A stretch of DNA of 64,000 nucleotides from Hymenobacter elongatus (GCF_004745955.1 NZ_SRLD01000023.1:24094-88093); one strand, 5' to 3'. Shown: positions 27,926 through 37,119, counted from the stretch's first letter. A program made the numbers and translations. Notes: generated by a model not told the origin, from the letters alone.

Positions 27926-28016
27926 GGCGAGTCAGAACGACCAGCTCCTGCTGAACTCCCCCAGGACCGGAAGGTAGCAAGGGTAGGTGGTTGAGCGGTG
28001 CGATTCTGGCTCGCTA
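27926..28016 (+). ncRNA. ffs: Signal recognition particle RNA, small bacterial type (4.5S)
   Basis: A roughly 90-base hairpin RNA. The outer stem GCGAGTCAGAACG pairs with CGATTCTGGCTCGC. The tip carries the Ffh-binding core AGGACCGGAAGGTAGCAAGG, equivalent to the E. coli GTCCGGAAGGAAGCAG region including the GGAA tetraloop. A T7 run follows at once and would terminate it. It partners Ffh, encoded at 59007 in the same window. Ends are estimated from the stem. Confidence 0.92.
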
Positions 28017-28105
28017 TTTTTTTGTCCTGTCCCCAACGCTTCTCCGCGCCATGTTTGCTGGCAATGGGTTAGCTTTGGGGCATTCTTTTTTAATCCCATT
28101 CCCGC

Positions 28106-28762
28106 ATGAAATTCTTCATCGACACTGCCAACCTCAACGATATTCAGGAAGCCGTAGACCTAGGCGTGCTCGATGGCGTGACTACCAACCCTTCACTGAT
28201 GGCCAAAGAAGGCATCAAGGGTCTGGATAACGTGATGGCCCACTACAAGCAAATCTGCGAAATGGTGGATGGCGACGTATCGGCCGAGGTTATTGCCGTC
28301 GATTTCGAGGAAATGGTGCGGGAAGGCGAGATGCTGGCCGATCTGCATCCCAACATCGTGGTGAAGGTGCCCATGACGCGCGACGGCGTGAAGGCCATCA
28401 AATATTTCGCCGAGAAAGGCATCAAAACCAATTGCACGCTGATTTTCTCGGCCGGGCAGGCGCTGCTGGCCGCCAAAGCCGGCGCTACCTACGTGTCGCC
28501 CTTCGTGGGCCGGCTCGATGATATCGGGCACGACGGCCTGCTGCTCGTGCAGCAAATTGTGGAGATTTTCAGCAACTATGGCTACCCTACGCAGGTACTG
28601 GCCGCCTCGGTGCGCCACGTGCCCCACCTGATTCAGTGCGCCGAAATCGGAGCTGATGTGGTGACGTGCCCACTGAGCGTAATTACGGGCCTGCTGAAGC
28701 ACCCCCTCACCGACAGCGGGCTAGCCACCTTTCTGGCCGACCACAAAAAGGTGAACAGCTAA
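28106..28762 (+). CDS. fsa: Fructose-6-phosphate aldolase / transaldolase-like
   Basis: A 218-residue class I aldolase of the TalC/FSA subfamily: [29 protein letters not shown], the Schiff-base lysine (Lys87) in [26 protein letters not shown] and [11 protein letters not shown]. Its short length is typical of FSA-type enzymes rather than the 310-residue TalB. It probably makes or splits sedoheptulose-7-phosphate or fructose-6-phosphate; which one is not decided by sequence. A small conserved-looking gene and ftsE follow on the same strand. Confidence 0.92.
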   Translation: MKFFIDTANLNDIQEAVDLGVLDGVTTNPSLMAKEGIKGLDNVMAHYKQICEMVDGDVSAEVIAVDFEEMVREGEMLADLHPNIVVKVPMTRDGVKAIKYFAEKGIKTNCTLIFSAGQALLAAKAGATYVSPFVGRLDDIGHDGLLLVQQIVEIFSNYGYPTQVLAASVRHVPHLIQCAEIGADVVTCPLSVITGLLKHPLTDSGLATFLADHKKVNS

Positions 28763-28864
28763 CCGACGATTGGTGGAGCAGCGACGTGGGGGAATAGATT
28801 GTTGTTCTGCAATAAGACTCAAAAAGCCCCTCCGCCGAGCCCGTAAGACCCCAACACATCAGGT

Positions 28865-29071
28865 ATGTATATTATCAAGGTAAAAGGCAAGGCCAAGATT
28901 CCGGACTACATCCAGTTGCGCGATGAGAACTTCGTGCTTATTGCCTACTTCCGGGCCGACCGACCGCTGAAGGACCTGCACCGCTACGGGCTGGAAGGCA
29001 AGGAAACGGAACTAGCTGCCGTCATTGAGGGACTGGCGTTTGGTAAACTGCAGAAGCTGGAGCTGGTGTAG
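28865..29071 (+). CDS. Small conserved-type cytoplasmic protein, unrecognised
   Basis: A 68-residue protein MYIIKVKGKAKIPDYIQLRD... with alternating charged and hydrophobic residues and a C-terminal KLQKLELV. It has the codon use and composition of a true gene and resembles small uncharacterised proteins of Cytophagales next to transaldolase genes (recalled, not searched). No catalytic motif is visible. Confidence 0.7.
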   Translation: MYIIKVKGKAKIPDYIQLRDENFVLIAYFRADRPLKDLHRYGLEGKETELAAVIEGLAFGKLQKLELV

Positions 29072-29159
29072 TAGAGACCCAGTCGGACGTGAGCACCGGT
29101 TTTGCGATGCTCCGATGGTCCAGGTTCTAAGTTCTATTCTCTAAGCTCTAATCAACAGA

Positions 29160-29864
29160 ATGCCCACATCTTCCGCGCCGGTAATTGAGCTGCACGACGT
29201 GTACGTGATGCAGGATGTGAACACCATCCTGCAGAAAGTGTCTTTCACGCTCGAAAAAGGCGAGTTTGCCTACTTGGTGGGCCGTACGGGCTCCGGCAAA
29301 AGCTCCTTGCTGAAAACGCTGTACGCCGACCTGCCGATGGGCGGCGGCGTGGGTACTGTGGCGGGCTACGGCCTGCAAAAGCTGGGCTTGGGCAAAGTGC
29401 CGTACCTGCGCCGTAAGCTGGGTATCATCTTTCAGGACTTTCAGCTGCTATTCGACCGCACGGTGGCCGAAAATCTGCTGTTTGTGCTCAAAGCAACCGG
29501 GTGGAGCGGCAAGGCCAAAATTCAGCAGCGCATTTCGGAAGTTCTGATGCGGGTGGGCCTGTCGGGTTCGGCCAGTAAGATGCCCCACCAGCTTTCGGGT
29601 GGCGAGCAGCAGCGCGTCGTTATTGCCCGGGCCTTGCTCAACGAGCCGGTGCTGCTGCTGGCCGACGAGCCTACCGGCAACCTTGACCCCGACGTGGCCG
29701 ACAGCATCATGCGTTTGTTCGTGGAAATCAACAACTCGGGCACGGCCGTGCTGATGGCCACGCACAACTACCAGATCATCCGGCAGTATCCGAAGCGGAT
29801 TCTGAAGTGCGACTCCGGCCAGCTGCTGGACTCGACCCGCACCACGGTTTCGTTGCCCGAATAG
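29160..29864 (+). CDS. ftsE: ABC transporter ATP-binding protein FtsE
   Basis: A 234-residue ATPase. Walker [10 protein letters not shown] is near residues 41-49, then [20 protein letters not shown], the signature [16 protein letters not shown] and Walker [15 protein letters not shown]. The QDFQLL and TVAENL features are typical of FtsE, which works with the membrane protein FtsX in division-associated peptidoglycan hydrolysis. No ftsX is adjacent, as is common in Bacteroidota. The glycosyltransferase gene starts 4 bases after the stop, so the two are coupled. Confidence 0.9.
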   Translation: MPTSSAPVIELHDVYVMQDVNTILQKVSFTLEKGEFAYLVGRTGSGKSSLLKTLYADLPMGGGVGTVAGYGLQKLGLGKVPYLRRKLGIIFQDFQLLFDRTVAENLLFVLKATGWSGKAKIQQRISEVLMRVGLSGSASKMPHQLSGGEQQRVVIARALLNEPVLLLADEPTGNLDPDVADSIMRLFVEINNSGTAVLMATHNYQIIRQYPKRILKCDSGQLLDSTRTTVSLPE

Positions 29865-29868
29865 CGCT

Positions 29869-30768
29869 ATGCCCGCGCCCGGCCTTTCGATCCTGATTCC
29901 GGTCTATAATCGCGACGTGACCATTCTGGTCAGCGACTTGCTCGAACAACTGCCTGATTGGGGCGGGCCAGCGGAAATTCTGTGTCTCGACGATGCCTCC
30001 GCTCCGGAATTTCGAGAGCTCAATGGCTTGCTGCGCGTCTGGCCCAGCGTGTGCTACCAAGAGCTGCCGCGCAATGTGGGCCGCTCAGCTATTCGCAACC
30101 AGCTGGCCGCCGCCGCGCGCTACCCCTGGCTGCTGCTGCTCGACAACGACAGCCTGCTTCCCGACGACCAGTTTCTGGCCCGCTACGCCCAGGCACGGCA
30201 GCTGGCTTCCGTGCTCATCGGGGGCACTACCTACGATGTAGCCCCTCCGGCTGATGCCTCGCTACGCCTGCGTTGGCACTATGGGCGCGCGCGGGAGGCA
30301 CGCCCGGCGCGGCAGCGGCAGCTGGAGCCCCACGCCCAGCTTACGCTCAACAATATCCTGATCGAAGGAGCGGTGTTCCGGCGATTCGGGCTGGATGAAA
30401 ATCTAACCCGCTATGGGCACGAAGACACCAAATTTGGCTGGCTGTTGCGGCAGGCGCATATTCCGGTGCGCCACGTTGATAACCCGGTCATACACGACGG
30501 GCTGGAGCCAGCCGCCCTATTTCTGGACAAAACTCGGGCCGCCGTGCAAAATCTGGCCTTGCTCTACCGGCACGAGCAGCTAGGCACCGATACCCGTCTG
30601 CTGCGCATGGCGTTGCGGCTGCGGCAGCTGGGCCTAAGTCGGCCGGCACGAGCTATGCTGGGGCTGCTGCAGCACAAGCTGCGGGCCACTCTGCTTTCGG
30701 CCGCCACCCCCGACCTGCGCCAGCTGGATGTGCTGAAACTCTACTGGCTGTTGCGGGAGCTGCACTAA
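29869..30768 (+). CDS. Family 2 glycosyltransferase
   Basis: A 299-residue GT-A enzyme. It opens LSILIPVYNRDVTILV, with CLDDAS, a DxD-like LLLDNDSLLPDD and later RYGHEDTKFGWLLRQ. The donor and acceptor are unknown. Its start 4 bases after ftsE suggests shared translation. A strong bidirectional terminator follows. Confidence 0.9.
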   Translation: MPAPGLSILIPVYNRDVTILVSDLLEQLPDWGGPAEILCLDDASAPEFRELNGLLRVWPSVCYQELPRNVGRSAIRNQLAAAARYPWLLLLDNDSLLPDDQFLARYAQARQLASVLIGGTTYDVAPPADASLRLRWHYGRAREARPARQRQLEPHAQLTLNNILIEGAVFRRFGLDENLTRYGHEDTKFGWLLRQAHIPVRHVDNPVIHDGLEPAALFLDKTRAAVQNLALLYRHEQLGTDTRLLRMALRLRQLGLSRPARAMLGLLQHKLRATLLSAATPDLRQLDVLKLYWLLRELH

Positions 30769-30778
30769 ATTGTAGCAA

Positions 30779-30817
30779 GCAAAAAGCCCGCTGGATAATT
30801 TCCAGCGGGCTTTTTGC
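30779..30817. terminator. Bidirectional terminator
   Basis: GCAAAAAGCCCGCTGGA and TCCAGCGGGCTTTTTGC around a short loop. Serves the glycosyltransferase and the convergent LEA-like lipoprotein gene. Confidence 0.9.
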
Positions 30818-30842
30818 GAAATATAGAAGATAAAGGCACTCG

Positions 30843-31751
30843 TTAGTCGTTGTCGGTATTCTTGACCTCCGACTTCACTTCCTTGTAGCCTTCCTTGGTT
30901 TTCTCGCCTACTTTCTGGGCCGCATCCCCGATTTTGCGACCTACCGAGCGGGTAGCTGCTTTGACATCGGAGCCCGTGTTGGAAGCGGCGTTGCTCACGT
31001 CCTGCCGCTCATCGCGGGTTTCGTTGGCTACGTTTTGGGCGCCGGCACCAACGGCATCGGCACCTTGCGCCACGCGGGCCTCAGTTTTGTCATACGATTT
31101 GAAGGCAGCATACTTCAGCTTCTCCTTGGCAATTTCGGCCCGATCAGCGGTGCTTACTTCGCTCTTAATTTGGTCGTAGCGCTCGTCGAGAGCCCGCCAA
31201 TCGGCGTTTACGGCGCGCCAGTCTTCGATACCATACCGGTTTTCGTTTTCGTTGACGCGGGCGGTAAACGCCTCATAAGTGCCACGAATAGTACCGGCCG
31301 TCAGGCCGCTGTACTGCGGGGCTTCCGACTGGTAAATCCGGGCGGTGCTACCGCTACCCATGCTGGTGCCCTCTACCGAAGTAGGACGGCTCTTCCAGGC
31401 CATGTCGCGCTTGTCGTAGGCCGTGGTGTAACGGGTGCGCAGCTGCTCTATTTCCTGGCGGCGGGTGTCGTCATACTGGTCCGCGTATTTGTCAACGGAC
31501 GCTACCTTGGCGTCAAACTCGGCTTTCATGTCGCTGGTTTCCCGCTCATAGTCCGCTTCCGCTTTGCCGGCTACGTTGTCAACCTGGGTTTCGGCCGTGC
31601 TTACAAATGTTTTGAAGTCTTCGTAGGCCTGGTCGCTTTCCTGCGAAACCTCTTTTTTATCGGCTTGGGAGCAGCTGGTCTGAGTGAGCGTCGTGCCGCC
31701 GAGCAGCAGCAAGGTTGCCAGGGCGTGTATGGTGAGATTTTTCTTAAACAT
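30843..31751 (-). CDS. Lipoprotein with LEA-like C-terminal repeats
   Basis: A 302-residue protein. The lipoprotein signal ends LTQTSCSQ, with cysteine near residue 27. A charged coiled-coil region follows (YEDFKTFVSTAETQ, YERETSDMKAEFDAKVAS). The last ~80 residues are a string of short alanine-, lysine- and acid-rich motifs such as VGAGAQNVANETRD, SDVKAATRSVGRKI and GDAAQKVGEKTKEGY. These look like the 11-residue repeats of group-3 late-embryogenesis-abundant proteins, which are intrinsically unfolded until dried or crowded. Inference: an outer-membrane-anchored stress or desiccation protein. The cysteine and composition are seen; the role is inferred. Confidence 0.75.
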   Translation of the reverse strand: MFKKNLTIHALATLLLLGGTTLTQTSCSQADKKEVSQESDQAYEDFKTFVSTAETQVDNVAGKAEADYERETSDMKAEFDAKVASVDKYADQYDDTRRQEIEQLRTRYTTAYDKRDMAWKSRPTSVEGTSMGSGSTARIYQSEAPQYSGLTAGTIRGTYEAFTARVNENENRYGIEDWRAVNADWRALDERYDQIKSEVSTADRAEIAKEKLKYAAFKSYDKTEARVAQGADAVGAGAQNVANETRDERQDVSNAASNTGSDVKAATRSVGRKIGDAAQKVGEKTKEGYKEVKSEVKNTDND

Positions 31752-31874
31752 GGTGTGTACGGTTGGTGGGGAGAATATAGCTGGGTCTTAATACAGCCAT
31801 CTGGCCCGCTTAACGCAAGCTTTTCCTTTCGGGTTGCGCGGCCGGCCTTGCGGCGCTGGTTTGCCGGGGCCTTC

Positions 31875-31882
31875 TATCTTTG
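31875..31882 (+). promoter_or_regulatory. Candidate -7 box of the aminotransferase gene
   Basis: TATCTTTG, with TTG at 31848-31850 24 bases upstream. The box argues that translation starts after about 31890, not at the earlier TTG at 31834. Confidence 0.5.
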
Positions 31883-31899
31883 AGGCAAACCCCTCCGCT

Positions 31900-33063
31900 T
31901 TGCTGTCCTTGCCAACGCCTACTGCTCCCACCGCGCCCATTCAGCTTCTGGATCTGGCGGCCCAACATGCTCCCCTGCAAGCTGAACTGGACGCCGCCAT
32001 GCAGGAAGTCTTGCGCACGGCCGCCTTTATTCAGGGGCCGGCGGTGGGGCTCTTTGCCCAGGAGCTGAGCGAGTATCTGGGTCAGGCGCAGGTAATTCCT
32101 TGCGGAAACGGCACCGATGCCCTGCAACTGGCCCTGATGAGCTTGCGGCTGCCCGCCGGCACCGAGGTTATTGTGCCAGCCTTTACCTACGTGGCTACCA
32201 TGGAGGCCGTGGCGATTCTGGGGCTGCGGCCCGTGTGTGCCGAGGTGCGGCCCGATACGTTCTGCCTTGATCCGGCGGCGGTTGAAGCGGCCATTACGCC
32301 CCGTACGGGCGCTATCATTGCTGTGCATCTGTTTGGGCAGTGTGCCGATCTGGTGGCACTTTCCCAGCTTGCCCAACGCCATCAGCTGGCTTTAATAGAA
32401 GACAATGCCCAGGCTATTGGGGCTACCTACCAGTTGGCCGATGGTAGCGCAGTGTTCGCGGGAACCGTGGGGGAGGTGGGTACTACATCTTTCTTCCCAT
32501 CCAAAAACCTGGGTGCTTTTGGTGATGGCGGTGCCTTATTTACCCGCGACGCCGCCCGGGCTATGTACCTGCGCCAGCTGGCCAACCACGGCCAGACCCG
32601 CAAGTACTACCACGAGCATATTGGGCTGAATTCGCGCCTCGACACGCTGCAGGCCGCCATCCTGCGAGTCAAGCTGCGGCACCTGCCCCAATGGACGCAG
32701 GCCCGGCAGCGCGCGGCGGCGCACTACGATGCCGCCCTGGCCGGTCTGCCGGCAGTGCGCATCCCGGCGCGGGACCCGCGCAGCACCCACGTGTTTCATC
32801 AGTACACTATTACCCTCGACCCATCCCGGCGCGACCCGCTGCAGCGCTTCCTGCAAGAACAGGGCGTGCCCAGCGTGGTGTATTATCCGGTGCCAACGCA
32901 TTTGCAGCCCGCGTACCAGTATTTAGGCTACCAGCCCGGTCAGTTTGCGGTAGCCGAGCAGCTCTGCCAGTCGGTGCTGTCGTTGCCCATTCATCCGGGC
33001 CTTACTCCGGAGCAGCTACAGTACATAAGTGATAGTGTAGCGGCGGGTATTCGCCTTGGCTGA
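31900..33063 (+). CDS. DegT/DnrJ/EryC1/StrS sugar aminotransferase, WbpE-like
   Basis: A PLP aminotransferase of about 387 residues that adds an amino group to a nucleotide-linked keto sugar. Motifs: IQLLDLAAQHAPLQAELDAAM, CGNGTDALQLAL, PAFTYVATMEAV and the PLP lysine in TSFFPSKNLGAFGDGGAL. There is no ATG before the family start region, so a TTG is used: 31900 (in MLSLPTPTAP) is chosen and 31909 is an alternative. The next gene is a Gfo/Idh/MocA oxidoreductase; together they match the WbpB/WbpE (WlbA/WlbC) pair that makes 3-amino sugars. It is not in the pseudaminic acid cluster. Confidence 0.85.
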   Translation: MLSLPTPTAPTAPIQLLDLAAQHAPLQAELDAAMQEVLRTAAFIQGPAVGLFAQELSEYLGQAQVIPCGNGTDALQLALMSLRLPAGTEVIVPAFTYVATMEAVAILGLRPVCAEVRPDTFCLDPAAVEAAITPRTGAIIAVHLFGQCADLVALSQLAQRHQLALIEDNAQAIGATYQLADGSAVFAGTVGEVGTTSFFPSKNLGAFGDGGALFTRDAARAMYLRQLANHGQTRKYYHEHIGLNSRLDTLQAAILRVKLRHLPQWTQARQRAAAHYDAALAGLPAVRIPARDPRSTHVFHQYTITLDPSRRDPLQRFLQEQGVPSVVYYPVPTHLQPAYQYLGYQPGQFAVAEQLCQSVLSLPIHPGLTPEQLQYISDSVAAGIRLG

Positions 33064-33167
33064 TTGCCACGGCAAGAACATAGAGCGCACGGCCAAAATG
33101 CACCGGTAGTGGGTCTTTTTCGTGCGCGCTGCCCGGAAAGCGGGGCATTCCGCTACATTCGCAGTCT

Positions 33168-34199
33168 GTGAATACTGCTTCCTCTCCCGTTCGTTTTGCA
33201 ATCTGCGGCGTGGGCCACATTGGCCGCCGCCACGCCAGCTTCGTCCAGAACCACCCCGATGCGCAGCTGGTCGCCCTCATTGACACCAGGGCGGAGTTAT
33301 CGGCTTCGCTAACGGCCGAGTTCCCGGGCGTGCCGCTGTTTGCTTCTCTGGCCGAATATCTGGCGCAGGGCCCGCCCGCCGACGTGCTGACAGTAGCTAG
33401 CCCTAATAACCAACACGCGCCCCAAGCCATTGCGGGGCTGAACCACGGCCTGCACGTGGTCATCGAAAAGCCCATTGCCCTGCGCAAGGCCGACGCCGAA
33501 GCTATTGTGCACACCGCCTTACAAACCGGCCGGTTGGTTTTCGGCGTCATGCAAAACCGCTATTCTCCGCCGGCTGCCTGGCTGAAGCACGTGTATGAGC
33601 AGGGCAAGCTGGGGCAGATCTACCTGGTGCAGATCAATTGCTTTTGGAACCGCGACGCCCGCTACTACAAGCCGGGCGGCTGGAAAGGCACCCAGGAGCA
33701 GGACGGCGGCACGCTGTTCACGCAGTTCAGCCACTTCGTCGATTTGCTGTATTGGGTTTTTGGCGATATCACCAACATTGACGCCCGCTTCCGCGACTTC
33801 AACCATGCCGGCATTACCGACTTCGAAGACAGCGGCTTGGTAACGTTCGACCTGGTGCGCGGCGGTAGCGGCACGCTCCAGTACAGCACCGCCGTCTGGG
33901 ACCGGAACCTGGAAAGCAGCCTCACCGTGGTAGCCGAGCATGGCAGCTTCAAAATCGGGGGCCAGTACATGGACAAGGTGGAGTACTGTCACCTGCGCGA
34001 CTACACGCTGCCGGAGCTGCCGCCCACCAATCCTGCCAACGACTACGGTCCCTATCAGGGCAGCGCGGCCAACCATGTGCAGGTGATAGAGAATGTGGTG
34101 AATACGGTGCAGAAGCGCGGCTTTGCCACCACCAACGCACTGGAAGGACTTAAAGTGGTCGAGATTATTGAGCGGATATACAGCCTGAAAGAGCAATAG
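33168..34199 (+). CDS. Gfo/Idh/MocA oxidoreductase, WbpB-like
   Basis: A 343-residue NAD-linked oxidoreductase. Rossmann motif CGVGHIGRRH near residue 12, the cofactor-site EKPIALRKADA, and the middle block NCFWNRDARYYKPGGWKG with DGGTLFTQFSHFVDLLYWVFGDI. The histidine after SQFS and the EKP lysine are the usual catalytic set. It starts with GTG. Paired with the DegT aminotransferase upstream (104 bases between them), it plausibly oxidises the sugar C3 that the aminotransferase then aminates. Confidence 0.87.
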   Translation: MNTASSPVRFAICGVGHIGRRHASFVQNHPDAQLVALIDTRAELSASLTAEFPGVPLFASLAEYLAQGPPADVLTVASPNNQHAPQAIAGLNHGLHVVIEKPIALRKADAEAIVHTALQTGRLVFGVMQNRYSPPAAWLKHVYEQGKLGQIYLVQINCFWNRDARYYKPGGWKGTQEQDGGTLFTQFSHFVDLLYWVFGDITNIDARFRDFNHAGITDFEDSGLVTFDLVRGGSGTLQYSTAVWDRNLESSLTVVAEHGSFKIGGQYMDKVEYCHLRDYTLPELPPTNPANDYGPYQGSAANHVQVIENVVNTVQKRGFATTNALEGLKVVEIIERIYSLKEQ

Positions 34200-34292
34200 C
34201 TGTTGCACCGTTGGGCGTATCCTCAGGAGAAAGGATGCCGCAACGAAGGCCGTCTGCTGCGAGGCTAGAGCCAGGGTGAAGCTCCATAAAGC

Positions 34293-34338
34293 AAACGGGC
34301 CCGGCTACTTCCGCAAGGGAGAGCAGCCGGGCCCGTTT
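34293..34338. terminator. Bidirectional hairpin terminator
   Basis: AAACGGGCCCGGCT and AGCCGGGCCCGTTT around an 18-base loop, between the convergent Gfo/Idh and hydrolase genes. Confidence 0.8.
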
Positions 34339-34361
34339 CAGGGTTACGCCCCGGTGCAGTG

Positions 34362-35936
34362 TTATTCGGCCAGCTTCAGCTTCACCCAGTCCAGAATTGT
34401 TTGCTGAACGAGGGGGGAAAACACGGGCTTGGGTTCACCGCCAATCAGGGGCCACTCCGAAATAGGAGCCTGAAACTGGTGGTTGATACCCGACAGGCGG
34501 CGCACCTCGGCGCGCTTGTTGCCGCTGCTTTTCAGGCCTTTCTCCAGCAGCGTCAAATGGCTGACGTTGACCTGGGCATCGTCGGTGCCGTGCAACAGAA
34601 GCACCGCGCCGCGCACTTTCGCCAGCTCCGGCTGCGGGTCAAAATCCAGGTAATGACGGTACCAGCGGCTGGTCATGTGGGCTGTGCGGGCCTGCACCTG
34701 GGCCGGGTCGATGCCCGGATTTGCCTGGTTGATCATGTTGGCGACGATGGCCTGAGCCTGGGCGTTGTCAGCCGTTTGTCGGATAATCTCCAGAATGGCT
34801 TTTTGCTGCTTCACGATGGCGTCCTGGCGCTTCTTGTCCTCGGCCCGCTGGCGCATCTGCTGCTGGGAAATGAAGGTTTCTACCTGCGCCGAATTGGCGC
34901 CTTTGGCCCGCAGCTCGTCGATTTTCTGCCCGAGCAGCTGTTGGTTTTGCAGCTGCTTTTTCACCAGGGATTCCTGGGCCGTATCTGCCTCACCGGCCTT
35001 GAGAAACCCCGTGGCCTGCTGGCTGAGTACTTCCGTGCCGCCGGCTCCCGAGGCCGCCATCGTTACTACGAAAGCAGGGGGCAAGGGCTGCGCCGCGGCC
35101 AGCAACGCTACGTTGCCGCCTTCGCCGTGCCCGATGAGGCCGAGCTTGCCAAAATCGATGAGCGGCCGAGTCCGCAAGAAGTTCAGGCTGATCTGGGTGT
35201 CGCGCAGGCGGTCGGCAGTGGTAGCCGTGGCGCAGTCGCCGCCCGACTGGCCCACGCCCCGGTCGTCGAGGCGGAGTACCGCAATACCGTGGCGGGTGAG
35301 GTAGTCGGCCAGTGCGCCGAACATCTTGTAGCTGCCCTGGGTCGCGTCGCGGTCCTGGGGGCCCATATCCGATAGCAGCACGATGCCGGGAAACGGACCT
35401 TCGCCGGGCGGAACGGTGAGCGTACCGCTGAGGCGAATGTTATCCTGGGAATTGGAAAAAGCAACTTCTTCTACCCGGTAGGGCGGCGGAAACTTGAAGT
35501 TCTTGGAGGGGGCCGGCTTAGCCGAAAACTTCAGCGTAAGTGGCGTCTGAAAGGTCTGGAGCTTCCACTGGCCCACCAGCTGCTGGCCATCGGCCGAGCG
35601 CTGACTGGTGAAGCGGCATCCCAGCTCATCAGAAAAAAACAGTAGCGTGTCGCTGTGCTGCTCCACGTTCAGAATGGCGTGGCTGATGCGCTGGGCCGGC
35701 ACGTCGAGTACGGCAAAGTGCCCGCCGCCTGCCAGATCGGTGATGGTAATCGTGATGGGCAGACTGCCACCGGGTACCGGCAGCTCGCCTTTCCATTGGC
35801 CATCGAGCACAATTTTGGGCGAAGCCGCGGCAGGGACAGGAGCCGGGGTCTGAGGCTGATCCTGGGCGTTGGCCCCAATAGAAACGAAGAGAAGAAGAAG
35901 CCAGCTCCACAGAAAGCCGGCGGTATTATTCTTCAT
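34362..35936 (-). CDS. Exported alpha/beta hydrolase
   Basis: A 524-residue protein. A signal peptide (MKNNTAGFLWSWLLLLFVSIGANA) precedes an N-terminal beta-rich region (DUF3887-like role possible) and an alpha/beta-hydrolase of the dienelactone-hydrolase type. The nucleophile elbow is probably GLIGHGEGGNVALL, with glutamate/histidine in place of the serine triad typical of GHSxG, so the serine is not obvious there. Other elements are VLRLDDRGVGQSGGD and VLLLHGTDD and SGINHQF near the end. An inserted helical segment rich in glutamine and lysine lies at about 330-420. Substrate unknown. Confidence 0.8.
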   Translation of the reverse strand: MKNNTAGFLWSWLLLLFVSIGANAQDQPQTPAPVPAAASPKIVLDGQWKGELPVPGGSLPITITITDLAGGGHFAVLDVPAQRISHAILNVEQHSDTLLFFSDELGCRFTSQRSADGQQLVGQWKLQTFQTPLTLKFSAKPAPSKNFKFPPPYRVEEVAFSNSQDNIRLSGTLTVPPGEGPFPGIVLLSDMGPQDRDATQGSYKMFGALADYLTRHGIAVLRLDDRGVGQSGGDCATATTADRLRDTQISLNFLRTRPLIDFGKLGLIGHGEGGNVALLAAAQPLPPAFVVTMAASGAGGTEVLSQQATGFLKAGEADTAQESLVKKQLQNQQLLGQKIDELRAKGANSAQVETFISQQQMRQRAEDKKRQDAIVKQQKAILEIIRQTADNAQAQAIVANMINQANPGIDPAQVQARTAHMTSRWYRHYLDFDPQPELAKVRGAVLLLHGTDDAQVNVSHLTLLEKGLKSSGNKRAEVRRLSGINHQFQAPISEWPLIGGEPKPVFSPLVQQTILDWVKLKLAE

Positions 35937-36105
35937 ACAGAAGCAGAAAGTAAGCGTGGGCCGCACATCCTTAAACAAGGCATTTCCCGACTGGCAACAG
36001 GTAGTGAGACAGGGCGGAGAAACGAAAGCCAAAGAGGCTAGCGCGCTAACCTTAAGAGCTATATCTGTGGGAATATAGCCCCAAAAGTAGGGATTTTAAG
36101 CCAGT

Positions 36106-37119
36106 TTACAGCTTGGGTAGTAAAATCCGGTCGATGACGTGTACGACGCCGTTGGTGCACTGAATATCGGGAATGGCCATGTTGGCGCTGGTCGTGCCGT
36201 TGCCCTCGCCCTTCACCGTCAGCACGCCATTCGTGAAGGCTCCGAAGGTCAGGCTGCCACCGCCCAGCGTAGGCAATGAGGCGCTTTCGGGTAGCTCGGA
36301 GGTGAACTGCGTGAGTTTGCCGGCCTGCGTGCCCAGCAGAACGTGGTTGAGCAATACCGCTGTCAGCGTGGCTTTGGCATTGGGCAGCTTTTCCAGGTCC
36401 TTGGGTTCGTTGAGCTGAATGCCAAACTGTCGGTATAAGTCTTTGAAAGCCTGGTCGGTGGGGGCAAAAACGGTGAGCTGGGGACTGCCTTCCGACAGCG
36501 CCGCGCCCAACTCGCAGTACACCACGGCATACACCAGATATTGCAGATCAGGCTGCACGAAAACTTTGGAAGTGCTGAGGGCAATGGCCGAATTGACCAC
36601 GTCGGCTCCGGTAGCCAGCAGCACTTTATCGATAACATGTACCGTGCCGTTCGACGCTTTCACGTCGGTGGCCAGAATGCGGGAGCCATTGACGTAGCGG
36701 CTGTTGTTGCGGCTCACGATGCGGCGCGTGATGCCCGCCAGCGCGGAAGGCGACGTGCTGCCCGCTACCAGAGCGCTGCCGGCCAGGTTACCGCCCGTGA
36801 CGTGGTAATACAAGGTGCTGGTCAGGAAGCTGGTTTGCAGCGCCTGCAAATCGGTAGCTTTCGTTAGTCCCAATTTGGCAAAAGCATCGTTGTTAGGGGC
36901 AAAAACGGTGTAGTTGCCTTGCGGGTCATTGGGGTTTTTGTTAGACAATACCTCCACGACCCCACCGCGTACGGCGGCATCCTCGAGCACGCTGAAGCTG
37001 GCATTAGCCACGGCGATACCCGCAATCGACGGGTCGGACTCCGTGTTTTTGGAACAGCTGCTGAGCAGCGCGGCCCCGAGAGAAAGGCCGGTAAGAAACG
37101 AGCGTAAAGGGTATTTCAT
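36106..37119 (-). CDS. Lipoprotein with two fasciclin (FAS1) domains
   Basis: A 337-residue protein. The lipoprotein signal ends ALLSSCSKN. Two FAS1 domains follow, at about 40-185 and 190-337. Each has the TVFAPNNDAF or TVFAPTDQAF motif, and each ends in VHVIDKVLL or VHVIDRILL. FAS1 domains mediate cell-surface adhesion. Location is inferred as outer-membrane-anchored. The start is chosen at MKYPLRSFLTG to open the lipoprotein signal. Confidence 0.92.
   Translation of the reverse strand: MKYPLRSFLTGLSLGAALLSSCSKNTESDPSIAGIAVANASFSVLEDAAVRGGVVEVLSNKNPNDPQGNYTVFAPNNDAFAKLGLTKATDLQALQTSFLTSTLYYHVTGGNLAGSALVAGSTSPSALAGITRRIVSRNNSRYVNGSRILATDVKASNGTVHVIDKVLLATGADVVNSAIALSTSKVFVQPDLQYLVYAVVYCELGAALSEGSPQLTVFAPTDQAFKDLYRQFGIQLNEPKDLEKLPNAKATLTAVLLNHVLLGTQAGKLTQFTSELPESASLPTLGGGSLTFGAFTNGVLTVKGEGNGTTSANMAIPDIQCTNGVVHVIDRILLPKL

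Noticed and set aside
31834..31899. Start of the DegT gene at the TTG at 31834
   Set aside because: A TATCTTTG promoter box at 31875 lies after it and the extra residues do not look like the family N-terminus.
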